The notes under the pieces are model-generated. The model was not told where the DNA came from, did not search any database, and saw only the letters and a program-made list of their open reading frames with translations. This document shows, piece after piece, positions 1 to 8,794 of a stretch of 64,000 nucleotides of DNA (the stretch's first letter is position 1; each line of letters opens with the position of its first letter). A program made the position numbers and the translations under genes. The stretch spans positions 1-64,000 of the forward strand of contig NZ_WYDS01000007.1 of assembly GCF_009914765.1 (NCBI RefSeq). Direction: 5' to 3'. Origin of the DNA: Halodesulfovibrio sp. MK-HDV (GTDB lineage Bacteria; Desulfobacterota; Desulfovibrionia; Desulfovibrionales; Desulfovibrionaceae).

Positions 1-1662
1 GCGATTGCTACAACGATACCGCCTTTTTGCGGTGCCATCAAGCTTAGTAAGAATAATTTCATCAAGCTTTGCAACTTCGTTAAACAGCTTTGTCTGTGAC
101 AATGCGTTCTGACCGGTTGTTGCGTCGATGGTGAGAATTGTGCGATGTGGCGCACCGTCATGTTTTTTACCGAGTACGTTGCGAATTTTCTGCAACTCAT
201 CCATCAAACCGACTTTGGTCTGGAGACGCCCTGCGGTATCAATAAACAGCAAGTCATAACCGCCTTCAACAGCTCTTTCTACGGCTTCGTAGGCAACTGC
301 TGCCGGATCTGAGTTTGCAGCTTTTGCATGAATATCAGCACCGACGCGATCAGCCCATACTTGCATCTGTTCGATTGCAGCCGCACGGAAGGTATCGCCT
401 GCGGCGATAAGTACCTTTTTACCCTGAAGCTGTGCACGGTATGCAAGTTTGGCAATTGTTGTGGTTTTACCCACACCGTTAACACCAACCATGAGGACAA
501 CCTCCGGCATGTTAACAGCAGTAATGCGAGGACCTGTTTTGAAGATTTCTTCCAGTTCTTCGCGCATAAATTCTTTAAATTTGGCAGGATCTTTTGTGTC
601 TGCTTTACGCACACGCTCACGAAGACGCCCAACAAGCTTCATTGTCGGTTCAAAACCAACATCAGACATGATGAGAATTTCTTCAAACTCTTCCCAGAAA
701 GATTCATCAATTTCTGAGTGCGTTGCAAGCAACCCATCAATCTGTTTTGTAATCTGCTCTCTGGTCTTGGAAAGACTTTCGGAAAGCTTCAGGAACAGTC
801 GGGAGCGTTCATCGTCTTCATCTTCGAGATCAAGAGCGAGTGCTAATCTATACTGAAGTTCAGATCGGAAATCGCTGACATAGTCATATTCCATGTCATC
901 AAGCCAATCTGCAAACTTGTTAATGAATTCTTCAGTTTCATTTTTCGGAGCATCGAGTGCGTCAAAGAAGAATCGCAATCGGTCCCAAAGCGGGTCGCCA
1001 ACTTCTTCAATACCGTCGAGAACAAGCTCAAGCCAGATGGAAAGCTTTGGCTCTGCACCACGAAGGGAAACAGTAAGATCTTTCTGCCACTGAGGCTGAT
1101 CGTCTGTAATTACTTTTGCGGTTTCAGTCTGTGTTGGCTCGATAGGCGCAGTAGCTGGTGCTGAAACAGGAGCGGCGCCATGTGCGACAGGTGCGACAGG
1201 CGCAACAGGTTCAGGAGTTGGCTCAGGAATAACTTCCGGTTCAAGAGTTGACTCCGGTGTTACTTCTGGAGCAGGCGCGGCTGTCACTTCAGGTTCAACC
1301 CGAGGTTCCACAGCTTCGACTACTTCTACAACCGGTTCAGCTTCTTTATAGATAAACTCAGGCTCAAGAACAATTTCAGCCTCTACGCTTGTTGGAACTT
1401 CAACAGGCGCTTCCTGAACAGGTTCTTCTGACTCTGAAACCACTTCTTCCACAGCAGGTTCTGGCACTTCGGCAACAGGTGCTGCTTCAGGCTGCACTTC
1501 TTCTACGTGCAGGTCTTGTGGCGCAGGCTCCGCAGCTATCGGTTCAGTACTCTCTAATTCTTCCGCACCAGCTTCGATAGCACTTTCCGGTGCTTCCTGT
1601 TCTGCTGGCTTAGTAGAATCGTCAGTTGTCCAAAGTCGTTTCAGTTTAGAAAAGAACCCCAT
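1..1662 (-). CDS. ftsY: Signal recognition particle receptor FtsY (3' end outside window)
   Basis: FtsY is the membrane-associated GTPase that receives SRP-ribosome complexes at the inner membrane. The protein starts MGFFSKLKRLW, followed by a long acidic stretch rich in Glu, Pro and Val (about residues 20-190), the usual FtsY A-domain. The NG domain follows with the P-loop GVNGVGKTTT, then AAGDTFRAAA, DTAGR and TKLDGTAK. The start at 1662 has a GGATG upstream, about 5 bases away. The gene runs off the left edge. In the last 24 bases the reading frame breaks: the family sequence TKLDGTAKGG is interrupted because the A run at 24-28 has five bases where four would keep frame. The identification is firm; whether the break is real is not. 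Confidence 0.93.
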   Translation of the reverse strand, partial: MGFFSKLKRLWTTDDSTKPAEQEAPESAIEAGAEELESTEPIAAEPAPQDLHVEEVQPEAAPVAEVPEPAVEEVVSESEEPVQEAPVEVPTSVEAEIVLEPEFIYKEAEPVVEVVEAVEPRVEPEVTAAPAPEVTPESTLEPEVIPEPTPEPVAPVAPVAHGAAPVSAPATAPIEPTQTETAKVITDDQPQWQKDLTVSLRGAEPKLSIWLELVLDGIEEVGDPLWDRLRFFFDALDAPKNETEEFINKFADWLDDMEYDYVSDFRSELQYRLALALDLEDEDDERSRLFLKLSESLSKTREQITKQIDGLLATHSEIDESFWEEFEEILIMSDVGFEPTMKLVGRLRERVRKADTKDPAKFKEFMREELEEIFKTGPRITAVNMPEVVLMVGVNGVGKTTTIAKLAYRAQLQGKKVLIAAGDTFRAAAIEQMQVWADRVGADIHAKAANSDPAAVAYEAVERAVEGGYDLLFIDTAGRLQTKVGLMDELQKIRNVLGKKHDGAPHRTILTIDATTGQNALSQTKLFNEVAKLDEIILTKLDGTAKRRYRCSNR

Positions 1663-1865
1663 AGTCCATCCTTTACATACCAGAGATAAAATTCTCTGTT
1701 GTTTTTTATCTTATATACGAATCGGAATACTTTGCTCATTACTGCGTTAGAGTCAAGTCGCCAAGGGTCTCGGGGATTTTTTTATACCTGTTTTAAACAT
1801 TTTCCCACTATTCTCATCCCCAATTATACGCACTACGATCCTTAAAGCATATCCGCGTATGTTTA

Positions 1866-1893
1866 TTGACTATCTGTACTAAGTCTATAGTAT
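1866..1893 (+). promoter_or_regulatory. Candidate sigma-70-type promoter for the histidine kinase gene
   Basis: TTGACT (1866-1871) and TAGTAT (1888-1893) are separated by 16 bases and lie about 55 bases before the kinase start at 1949. This is the only good match I see in the divergent ftsY/kinase gap. Confidence 0.5.
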
Positions 1894-1948
1894 TGTGGCT
1901 CGTTTTAACAGTGACCATATTTTTTGATTCGGGATTACAGGAGTGTAC

Positions 1949-4240
1949 ATGCAAGGCCCCAACTCTCGCACTTTAGTACGATTCTTCTGCGGCAATTCGC
2001 TCTCTCACAGTTTATTACTTGGCATTACTGTCACAGTATGTGGGATGATCATGCTACTTGGAGTCTTTCATTACTCACAACTATACAGCAGTGCACTCGA
2101 TCAAGTTGAAAAAAATGCTACAAGTCGCATCCAGCGCATTTCTGAAATCCTCTCTATACCTATCTGGAATATTGAATATGACACTGTAGACAGGGTCATT
2201 GCTGTTTTCTCTGAATCTATCAGCGTACTTAGGATTCAAGTTGAAGAACCGAATGGGAAAATTATTGCTGATAAGATAAGTGATTCATCCGTTCCTGCAG
2301 ATAGAATTATCTCCAGAGATATTTATTATAATGATCAACATATCGGTCGGCTGACCACACATCTTTCTTTTGCTGCGTTTAAAAAGAGTCAACATGAAGA
2401 GTTAATAAACTATCTCATGACGATTGGCTTTCTACTTATTGCTCTGCTCATTATTACTCATAGGATTCTGGAAATATATCTAAAAAAGCCTCTTGTACAA
2501 CTGAGCAAGATGATCGATCAGTTGCGCACAGGGACATATCCAGAGCACTACCCCACGCTCCGCACACGGGAGTTACAACACATCGCCATCAATTTTAAAG
2601 AAATGGCGAAGCAAGTTGCGTTGCGTGAAACAGAGCTGACAAAAATAAACACACAGCTTCATGAAAATATTGAAGAAAGAAAGAATATTGAATACCAGCT
2701 GCGAACAAGTCAGGAGCAATTCAGTCTCATTGCCACGACCACTATGGACGGCATTGTTGACCGTAATTTTGATCAGGACTTTCTTTTGTACACGCCGCGT
2801 TGGAAAGATCTTTTGGGATATACAGATGCTGAACTGACAAATTCAGTTTCAATCTGGCTTGAACGAGTTCACCCTGACGACCGTGCACTTGTAGATTCTC
2901 TTACAAACGGAAAGTTGTATGATCCGGCAGGTCGAGCGGAGATGGAATACCGCATTAAACACAAAGACGGGGATTATCGCTGGTTCCTTGGTCGTGAACA
3001 AGTCCTGAAAAATCAAAACGGAACTCCGTACAGGCTTATCGGGACTCATTCAGATATCACGCCTAAAAAACGAGCCGAACAACGTCTCCTTTCTACAAAA
3101 GAAATGCTTCAAAATATTATTAACTGCATGCCGTCATTAATTGTAGGCGTCACAGAGCAAATGACTGTGACGTTATGGAATGACATGGTGGAAGGCAGCA
3201 CAGGAATTTTAGCAAAAGATGCTGAAGGACAACGCTTTAGAGAACTGTTACCTGAGCTTTCGTTTATTGAGCGGCATATTCAAAAATCATTCAAAGCTGT
3301 CACACCGATAACTGTTCCCAAAGTTACTTCCATTCGAAATGGCGTGCCCGTTACGTACGACATCGTCATCTTCCCTGTTACTATCAGCACAAAACACGTT
3401 GCAGTATTGCGTATTGATGACATTTCAGAACGACTGCGTATGGAAGAGCGGATTATTCAGACAGAAAAAATGGCATCCATCAGCGGTTTGGCAGCAGGCA
3501 TGGCGCACGAAATCAACAACCCGCTGGGTGGGATTCTTCAAGGAATACAGAACGTCCAACGCAGATTCAGCACCGACCTTGCGCCAAATATTCGAGTTGC
3601 CGATGAGCTTGATGTTTCGCTAAAAAAAATGAAAAATTACATGGAAGCACGGGAAATTTTCGGTCTACTGGATGGCGTTGCAGAAAGTGGAAAGCGCGCA
3701 GCTTCCATTGTTGCCAACATGCTTGAATTTAGCAGAAGTTCGAATATAAAACGAATCCCTAGCAGTGTGCATAGCATCATTGATAAATCCATTGAGCTTG
3801 CAGCTAATGACTACTTATTGAAGACACAGCAGAATTTTGATCAAATTGAAATCATCAGAGAATATGACGAGGCAGTTTCCCAGATATCCTGTGCGCCGCA
3901 GGAAATAGAACAGGTACTTCTTAATCTGTTAAAGAACGCGGCACAGGCTTTTTCAATGACGGTTCCTGCCATTGAAAATCCTACGATAGCCATTACGACT
4001 CAGCAATCAGCATCGGGCGTTATGATTACCGTGGCAGACAACGGCCCCGGCATGAATGAAGACGTACGCAAACGTGTGTTTGAACCGTTTTATACAACAA
4101 AACCCGTAGGCGATGGTACCGGCCTTGGGCTTTCTGTTTCCTACTTTATTATTACCAACAACCACAGTGGAACAATTTCGGTTACAGCAGCACAGGATCA
4201 AGGTTCTACATTTAATGTATACCTACCTCATGCAATGTAA
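1949..4240 (+). CDS. PAS-domain membrane sensor histidine kinase
   Basis: A hybrid-free sensor kinase of about 763 residues. It has a transmembrane helix near residues 21-41, a periplasmic sensor segment, a second helix near 155-172, a HAMP-like linker, a PAS/PAC unit (about 255-375, with WKDLLGYTDAE and HPDD), a second weaker PAS region, a HisKA helix with the phospho-acceptor His520 in MAHEINNPLGG, and a HATPase domain with N box (LNLLKNA), DNGPGMN and GTGLGLS. A GTG at 1943 is possible but directly abuts the AGGAG at 1938-1942. The ATG at 1949 has correct spacing and is preferred. No response regulator is adjacent, so it is an orphan kinase. The ligand is unknown. Confidence 0.88.
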   Translation: MQGPNSRTLVRFFCGNSLSHSLLLGITVTVCGMIMLLGVFHYSQLYSSALDQVEKNATSRIQRISEILSIPIWNIEYDTVDRVIAVFSESISVLRIQVEEPNGKIIADKISDSSVPADRIISRDIYYNDQHIGRLTTHLSFAAFKKSQHEELINYLMTIGFLLIALLIITHRILEIYLKKPLVQLSKMIDQLRTGTYPEHYPTLRTRELQHIAINFKEMAKQVALRETELTKINTQLHENIEERKNIEYQLRTSQEQFSLIATTTMDGIVDRNFDQDFLLYTPRWKDLLGYTDAELTNSVSIWLERVHPDDRALVDSLTNGKLYDPAGRAEMEYRIKHKDGDYRWFLGREQVLKNQNGTPYRLIGTHSDITPKKRAEQRLLSTKEMLQNIINCMPSLIVGVTEQMTVTLWNDMVEGSTGILAKDAEGQRFRELLPELSFIERHIQKSFKAVTPITVPKVTSIRNGVPVTYDIVIFPVTISTKHVAVLRIDDISERLRMEERIIQTEKMASISGLAAGMAHEINNPLGGILQGIQNVQRRFSTDLAPNIRVADELDVSLKKMKNYMEAREIFGLLDGVAESGKRAASIVANMLEFSRSSNIKRIPSSVHSIIDKSIELAANDYLLKTQQNFDQIEIIREYDEAVSQISCAPQEIEQVLLNLLKNAAQAFSMTVPAIENPTIAITTQQSASGVMITVADNGPGMNEDVRKRVFEPFYTTKPVGDGTGLGLSVSYFIITNNHSGTISVTAAQDQGSTFNVYLPHAM

Positions 4241-5475
4241 GCAGGATAAGCTTTTGTAGGTTGGATAAGCTTTGGTAGCGGGAATTAGATAAAGACAATG
4301 GCAGAGCATAAAAACTGCTCTGTTCAAAATATTGAATTGAAAACTGACACCCGCCTGCAATAGACAATAAAAAAGTGCACATTTTCCGGTGACCGGCAAG
4401 TTCATGAATAAATTCAAGAACCTTTTTTGTGCACGAACTCAGGGCGACAATCCAACCCCACGTTGTGGGCAACTCTATTTGCCATTATGGTGATACCGAT
4501 TTTCCGTAAGTCTGAACCTCCCGTTGGGGTTGTTCTTGTAAGCCGCCTATAACGCTCTTCTCTCAACTCGTCTCAACTCTTCTCAACTCGTCTTCTTCTC
4601 TCAACTCAACTCAACTCTACTCTCTTCTCTCAACTCGCGCAGACTATTGGTCAGTCTAATCGCCTGTGCTTCTAACCCACCACAGTGCGATGCGCCTTAC
4701 AGGTTAACAGGATGCATGCATCAATCTTCACTTCACCGAGACTCCTGCGATAGCCCCTATCCAAACTCATCTAGGGACGCCTCACAGTTCTCTTTACCTA
4801 ATTAGAGAATAACACACGATTTGAAACTGTCCAGTAGTAGCAGAATCACTCATTGCATCTATAACAATAAGCCCATTCATCGCATCATTTCCATGCAATA
4901 CAACCGTAGAATCAGACTAACGACCATTCTTCAAAACAACCACATTACAATAACAATCTGTAATTATTATATTTTATAAAAACAAATTTATATTTAAAAA
5001 TGTCGAATATAAGTCTGTTCGAAAAGTAAAAAATTTTTGACTACTTTCTCATCACACTAATTACCGCAGCCAGTTACCCACAAACCATTGGTAACAGCCA
5101 ATCGCATTCTTCATTCGACTCTTTTTTACCGGAATGTCTTCTTCACCTGGTTAAAAATCCTATCCCAACGCTATTAGATTGCAGATTGAATCTGATTTTT
5201 AACCTGCACAAATTACGTCCAATATTTCTTGCCGCATTAGAACGTGATTAGAAAGCAGTTCTGGCATTATTTTTTGTATAGGTATCTCCTTCGTACACCG
5301 TAAAATTTGACACACAAAATCTAACAACAGCCAAATCGTGCAAAAATTTATACTGCTTTTATTGGACTTCACCCCCCTTAGTACAATTTTTTCTACAGTT
5401 ATATTTCACAAGCAAATCATCAAAAAACTGCAACCACCTGCTTTTAAAGGATATGATCTAAAATTTGTCACTGTT
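4241..5475. other. Long intergenic region without a convincing gene
   Basis: About 1.2 kb between the kinase and the hflX terminator. The reading frames here lack ribosome binding sites, domain motifs and coding-like composition. AT-rich stretches (4930-5040, 5270-5420) and a pyrimidine-rich direct repeat (4550-4635) are the main features. A small hairpin with AGACT/AGTCT arms lies near 4640-4672. I can assign no function. Confidence 0.5.
4550..4635 (+). repeat. Pyrimidine-rich tandem CAACT repeat
   Basis: The plus strand here is almost purine-free apart from CAACT units. CAACT occurs seven times, mostly as TCTCAACTCG or TCTCAACTCT, with two units sharing a CAACTCAACTCAACT run. It lies in non-coding DNA downstream of the kinase gene. 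Function unknown; it could be slippage-prone. Confidence 0.75.
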
Positions 5476-5482
5476 CAATTTT

Positions 5483-5499
5483 TGGCACACATCCTGCTA
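5483..5499 (+). promoter_or_regulatory. Candidate sigma-54 promoter (-24/-12)
   Basis: TGGCAC at 5483-5488 and CTGCT at 5494-5498 place GG and GC exactly 10 bases apart, as in the sigma-54 consensus TGGCAC-N5-TTGCW. The only departures are an A after TGGCAC and C for the first T of TTGC. Transcription would start near 5509, just before a short segment that ends in a strong terminator. Confidence 0.45.
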
Positions 5500-5508
5500 T
5501 ATAAAAAG

Positions 5509-5572
5509 TACTTCTTAAATTCACTAAAGACATATTTTCGGCTTGAGGTGGCTCCTCAAGCCTTTGTCTTTT
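5509..5572 (+). ncRNA. Candidate short RNA ending in an intrinsic terminator
   Basis: Downstream of the sigma-54-like site is about 30 bases of unstructured sequence. It is followed by a 9-bp perfect stem, GGCTTGAGG (5540-5548) with CCTCAAGCC (5554-5562), loop TGGCT, then a T-rich tail. No reading frame with a ribosome site ends before the terminator, and the convergent hflX has its own terminator at 5641. A transcript of roughly 60 nt is the simplest reading; the start point is inferred. Confidence 0.4.
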
Positions 5573-5640
5573 CTGAGGGTAAATTTTCGGGCCAGCGCGG
5601 TCGAATACAACCTCAGAGTATCTTCTTTTGAAAAAACGAA

Positions 5641-5677
5641 AAGGCCCTTACGGAATATCCGTAAGGGCCTTTTTTTA
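5641..5677. terminator. Bidirectional terminator after hflX
   Basis: A 14-bp perfect stem (5641-5654 with 5658-5671) around a 3-base loop is flanked by A and T runs. It lies 19 bases past the hflX stop on the minus strand. Confidence 0.9.
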
Positions 5678-5695
5678 TGTCTCAAGTAAAGAGGA

Positions 5696-7345
5696 CTAAT
5701 TTACCATGCCGCGTTCCCAGTCAATGCGGTCAATAATCTCCTGCGAGATCTCATCAAGCCCCATTCTGTTCTTTGCAGCAGCATGAATTGCATGCGGATA
5801 CAAATGCATCAAAGCTTCCTTCTGTTCATTATCAAGTGCATCCCACTTGTTTAAGATCAGCGTTGTCGGAATCTCATGCAAATCCATATCTTCCAAAATT
5901 TTGTCAACGGCGGCAATTTGCTTTTCAAGCTCAGGATGCCCAGCGTCTGCCACATGCAAAAGTAAATCGGCAGCTTCAAGCTCTTCAAGCGTTGCACGGA
6001 ATGCTTCGCGCAGCTCTTTCGGCAGATTTCGGATAAATCCTACGGTATCTGTCAAAATAAGTTCGCGGTCTTCTGGGAAACGCAATCTACGAGTTGTGGG
6101 ATCAAGCGTTGCGAACAACTTGTTTTCAGCAAGCACTGTCGAGTTGGTTAACGCGTTCAGAGTGGTAGACTTACCCGCGTTGGTATAGCCAACAAGCGCT
6201 GCAACAGGCACGCGTGCCTTGTTACGACGGTCTCGCGCAAAAGAACGTTGCTTGCGCAGTGAATCCAGCTCTTTTTTAAAGCGGGAAATACGGTCACGTA
6301 CTTTACGTCGGTCAGTCTCAAGCTTGGTTTCACCCGGACCACGTCCGCCGATTCCACCCATCAATCTGTCCATTGCGCGGTTTTTACCAACCAGACGCGG
6401 CAAAGAATACTGCAACTGCGCCATCTCGACCTGCAATTTACCAGCGCGTGTTGTCGCGTGCTGAGCAAAAATATCAAGAATAAGCTGCGTTCTATCGATA
6501 ACCTTTCGTTCTGTTACTTCCGTAAGGTTACGTAGCTGCGCAGGGGAAAGCTCACCATCAAAAATGATCATGGAAGCATTGCCCTGCAGGCAAAGGATTT
6601 CCAGCTCTGAAAGCTTACCTCTGCCCATAATAAATTTGTGATTTACCTGACGCACCCGCTGCACAAGTCTACCTGCAACCGAAACACCGGCAGTGTCAGC
6701 AAGTTCTGCCAACTCGTTCAAGTGTGATTCCTGAACATCCTTTGGCAACGTGCTTACACTTACCAAAACCGCATGTTCAGTGCCGCCTTGTTTTCGAGCG
6801 CTGTCGGCTGTTCGTGCAAGTTCTTCTTCAAGGGCGTCTGTCTGCGCTTCAAAATCAATATCAACATTTTCCCATGAGGTGACGCCGTGCACATTGTACG
6901 CAGTGCCGTCTTCTGAAGGAACAGGAAGAATATGAGCAGACTGAAAAAGTCCAGGAGTACCCATGCCATCAACGGTGAGCACAGATATAGAATCCAAACG
7001 CAAGAAGAGCATATCCATTAAGTCTTCCTGCGAAAGAAGAGACTCGTTCAAATGAGTATGAACAAGACGCAGACCGCGTAAACGGTCGCTACTGGAACGA
7101 GCGCGAGGAAGTTCCGGAATGTAGATAGCACCAGTATCGCCCACCAGCACCATCTGAGGCTTGCCTTGGCGGTCGATAAGTAATGCGATCTGTCTGCCAA
7201 CGATGCGGGAAAGAGCCGCAAGCTCGTGCGCCTGATCTGTAGTGTATCCCTCTTTTACTGGATAACGGCGGGCAAATAGCCGCTGGAGAGATTTTAACTG
7301 ACTCGGTTTGAGTCCCTGTGTGTTGCCGAGAACCTTAGAGGCTAT
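5696..7345 (-). CDS. hflX: Ribosome-associated GTPase HflX
   Basis: HflX is a ribosome-splitting GTPase. The central region has the glycine-rich GGIGGRGPGE that precedes the coiled coil, then the G1 motif GYTNAGKST, DPTTRRL, DTVGFI and NKWD. The first ATG in frame is at 7153 (485 residues), but the frame stays open upstream for 64 more codons of plausible protein (KPSQLKSLQRLFARRYPV, then RQIALLIDRQGKPQ), with no ATG, GTG or TTG. An AGGAG at 7352-7356 lies 6 bases before an ATA codon at 7343-7345, so I extend the gene to that position. The conservative gene is 5696-7153. It is followed by a strong terminator. Confidence 0.88.
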   Translation of the reverse strand: MASKVLGNTQGLKPSQLKSLQRLFARRYPVKEGYTTDQAHELAALSRIVGRQIALLIDRQGKPQMVLVGDTGAIYIPELPRARSSSDRLRGLRLVHTHLNESLLSQEDLMDMLFLRLDSISVLTVDGMGTPGLFQSAHILPVPSEDGTAYNVHGVTSWENVDIDFEAQTDALEEELARTADSARKQGGTEHAVLVSVSTLPKDVQESHLNELAELADTAGVSVAGRLVQRVRQVNHKFIMGRGKLSELEILCLQGNASMIIFDGELSPAQLRNLTEVTERKVIDRTQLILDIFAQHATTRAGKLQVEMAQLQYSLPRLVGKNRAMDRLMGGIGGRGPGETKLETDRRKVRDRISRFKKELDSLRKQRSFARDRRNKARVPVAALVGYTNAGKSTTLNALTNSTVLAENKLFATLDPTTRRLRFPEDRELILTDTVGFIRNLPKELREAFRATLEELEAADLLLHVADAGHPELEKQIAAVDKILEDMDLHEIPTTLILNKWDALDNEQKEALMHLYPHAIHAAAKNRMGLDEISQEIIDRIDWERGMVN

Positions 7346-7365
7346 GACGAACTCCTGTTTTTTCT

Positions 7366-7520
7366 ATTGCCTCCGGCAGCGCTTATCAGCGGGATTTGCC
7401 TCCGGCGGCGCTTGTCAGCGGGATGCCTTTGGCTACCTTGCAGAAATTGCCTCCGGCGGCCAGAGAACCTTTTTGAAAAAAGGCTTCTCTGGACTCTCCA
7501 AAAACTTTTATCCGCGAGGT
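7366..7520. repeat. Tandem TTGCCTCCGGC-type intergenic repeat
   Basis: TGCCTCCGGC(A/G)GC occurs three times between 7368 and 7462; two of these are followed by GCTT(A/G)TCAGCGGGAT. A hairpin follows: AGAGAAcCTTTTT against AAAAAGGCTTCTCT. The same CCTCCGGCGGC start and a CGAGGTCT end recur at 46.1-46.4 kb, so this is a dispersed family and not a local oddity. Confidence 0.65.
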
Positions 7521-7624
7521 CTAACCATTGTTTAAAACGTTGGTCAGCTTATACCTGCTCTCTTCAACTCCCATAAAGTAAATGTACTTCATCCAAACCC
7601 TAACGGTTTTTCAGGAGGGGGAGT

Positions 7625-7802
7625 CTGAGGGGGGAACCTCGTTTAAATCGAGGATGATTAGATTGAGACAAAGCTGTGCAGTGCAAGGTGCGAGGAAAAA
7701 CCAAGATCGATGCATACATAAACGTATGTGAGGATTTGGTTTTTCCGAAGCAACGCAGCAAAGTGCGGGTTTGTCATCAATCTAAACGGGGTTCCCCCTC
7801 AG
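7625..7802. repeat. Palindromic MITE-like element, copy 1
   Basis: The 178-bp element has near-perfect terminal inverted repeats of about 20 bp (CTGAGGGGGGAACC... against GGTTCCCCCTCAG). The inner part folds back again: AGATTGAGACAAA against TTTGTCATCAATCT, then GGAAAAACCAA against TTGGTTTTTCC, then CATAC against GTATG at the tip. It sits between purH and hflX and encodes nothing. The inner part is shared with 8532-8667. Confidence 0.75.
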
Positions 7803-7829
7803 CCGCCGGAGGCATTTCAATCTATGTTT

Positions 7830-8429
7830 TTAAATATCTTTGCTAGCAAGATACTCCGTAATCATTCCATCGTACTGAGAAGTACGTGCGAATGTTTTTA
7901 CCGCCATATCACGACGAAGCGCAAGCCCTACTCGCATTTCATTTTCGAGCAGTTCCTTCTGTACAGCGTTGTACTCGGAAGGATCAGGAAGAACGAGGAT
8001 AGAATGGAAGTTTTTAGCTGCGGCACGAAGCATACAAGGGCCGCCGATGTCGATTTCTTCAACCGCACCACGTAAATCAAGACCGCGTGCTGCTGCATTT
8101 TCGAAATTGTAGAGGTTTACTACAATCAAATCGAACGCTGCAATCTCGTGTTCTTTAAGGGTAGCAAGATGTTCAGGGTTGTCCTTGTCTGCAAGGATAC
8201 CACCATGAATGAACGGATTAAGAGTCTTTACTCTGCCGCCAAGGATTTCAGGGAATCCTGTAACATCACTTACAGGTGTAACCTTCAGCCCGGCTTCTTT
8301 AAGCATACGTGCTGTACCGCCGGTAGAAACCAACTCTACACCATTCTCGCTCAAAAACGTCGCAAATTCGACCAAACCAGTCTTATCTGTGGCACTCAAC
8401 AGTGCTCGTTTAATAGGCAAAAGGTCCAT
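7830..8429 (-). CDS. purH: IMP cyclohydrolase (PurH N-terminal, MGS-like domain only)
   Basis: Closes FAICAR to IMP, the last step of purine synthesis. The 199 residues match the N-terminal cyclohydrolase half of bifunctional PurH: ALLSATDKTGLVEFA, ELVSTGGTARML, TGFPEILGGRVKTLNP, VVNLYNFE and EEIDIGGPCMLRAAAKN. The C-terminal AICAR formyltransferase domain is absent and the stop is clean, so this is a single-domain protein, not a truncation. A separate formyltransferase must be encoded elsewhere. Palindromic repeat copies lie on both sides. The start at 8429 is supported by conserved sequence from residue 3 on. Confidence 0.9.
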   Translation of the reverse strand: MDLLPIKRALLSATDKTGLVEFATFLSENGVELVSTGGTARMLKEAGLKVTPVSDVTGFPEILGGRVKTLNPFIHGGILADKDNPEHLATLKEHEIAAFDLIVVNLYNFENAAARGLDLRGAVEEIDIGGPCMLRAAAKNFHSILVLPDPSEYNAVQKELLENEMRVGLALRRDMAVKTFARTSQYDGMITEYLASKDI

Positions 8430-8531
8430 TACTTCTCCAAAGTTTGTGAATTCCAGTCTATTAACAAAAATCCTTTTCGTACATTAAGACAGTTTGCTGC
8501 AAATACAAATAAAAATGCAAACAAAGCCTTA
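8430..8531. other. purH upstream region
   Basis: This short stretch leads into repeat copy 2 at 8532. Together with 8668-8794 it separates the minus-strand purH from the plus-strand flagellar genes. I see no gene and no clear promoter motif. Confidence 0.5.
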
Positions 8532-8667
8532 CCATGCAGATTGAGACAAAGCTGTGCAGTGCAAGGCACAAGAAAAAGACAAGGTCAAAGCATACTTATC
8601 CGTATGCGAGAGTTTGGCTTTTTTGCAGTAACGCCGCAATGTGCGGGTTTGTCATCAATCTGCGTGG
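8532..8667. repeat. Palindromic MITE-like element, copy 2
   Basis: The 136-bp fold-back element has ends CATGCAGATTGAGACAAAG and TTTGTCATCAATCTGCGTGG. It shares AGATTGAGACAAAGCTGTGC and TGCGGGTTTGTCATCAATCT with copy 1. The apical stem GCATAC/GTATGC and the A-rich/T-rich arm are kept while individual bases differ, so the fold is conserved more than the sequence. Confidence 0.75.
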
Positions 8668-8794
8668 AGTGCCAGAATCATACCCACTTTGCAAGGGCGT
8701 CATCAGTCTGACAGGTTGAGACAGGTTGAGATGTCCCACGACGCGAAAAGCCTTATTTTTCAAGGACTGGCGCAACTCTTGCTATTCTTTATAT

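Noticed and set aside
5338-5631. 97-codon open frame on the plus strand
   Set aside because: No ribosome site, unremarkable AT-rich translation, and it runs through the strong hairpin at 5540-5562.
7366-7520. CRISPR-like array
   Set aside because: The repeats are few, unequal in spacing and GC-rich tandem units without spacers; no cas genes are present.
7830-8429. purH as a truncated pseudogene
   Set aside because: The cyclohydrolase domain is complete with a clean stop, which fits a split PurH system better than decay.
8148-8711. 187-codon frame antisense to purH
   Set aside because: It is a shadow of the well-supported PurH frame and continues into the palindromic repeat; no protein motifs.
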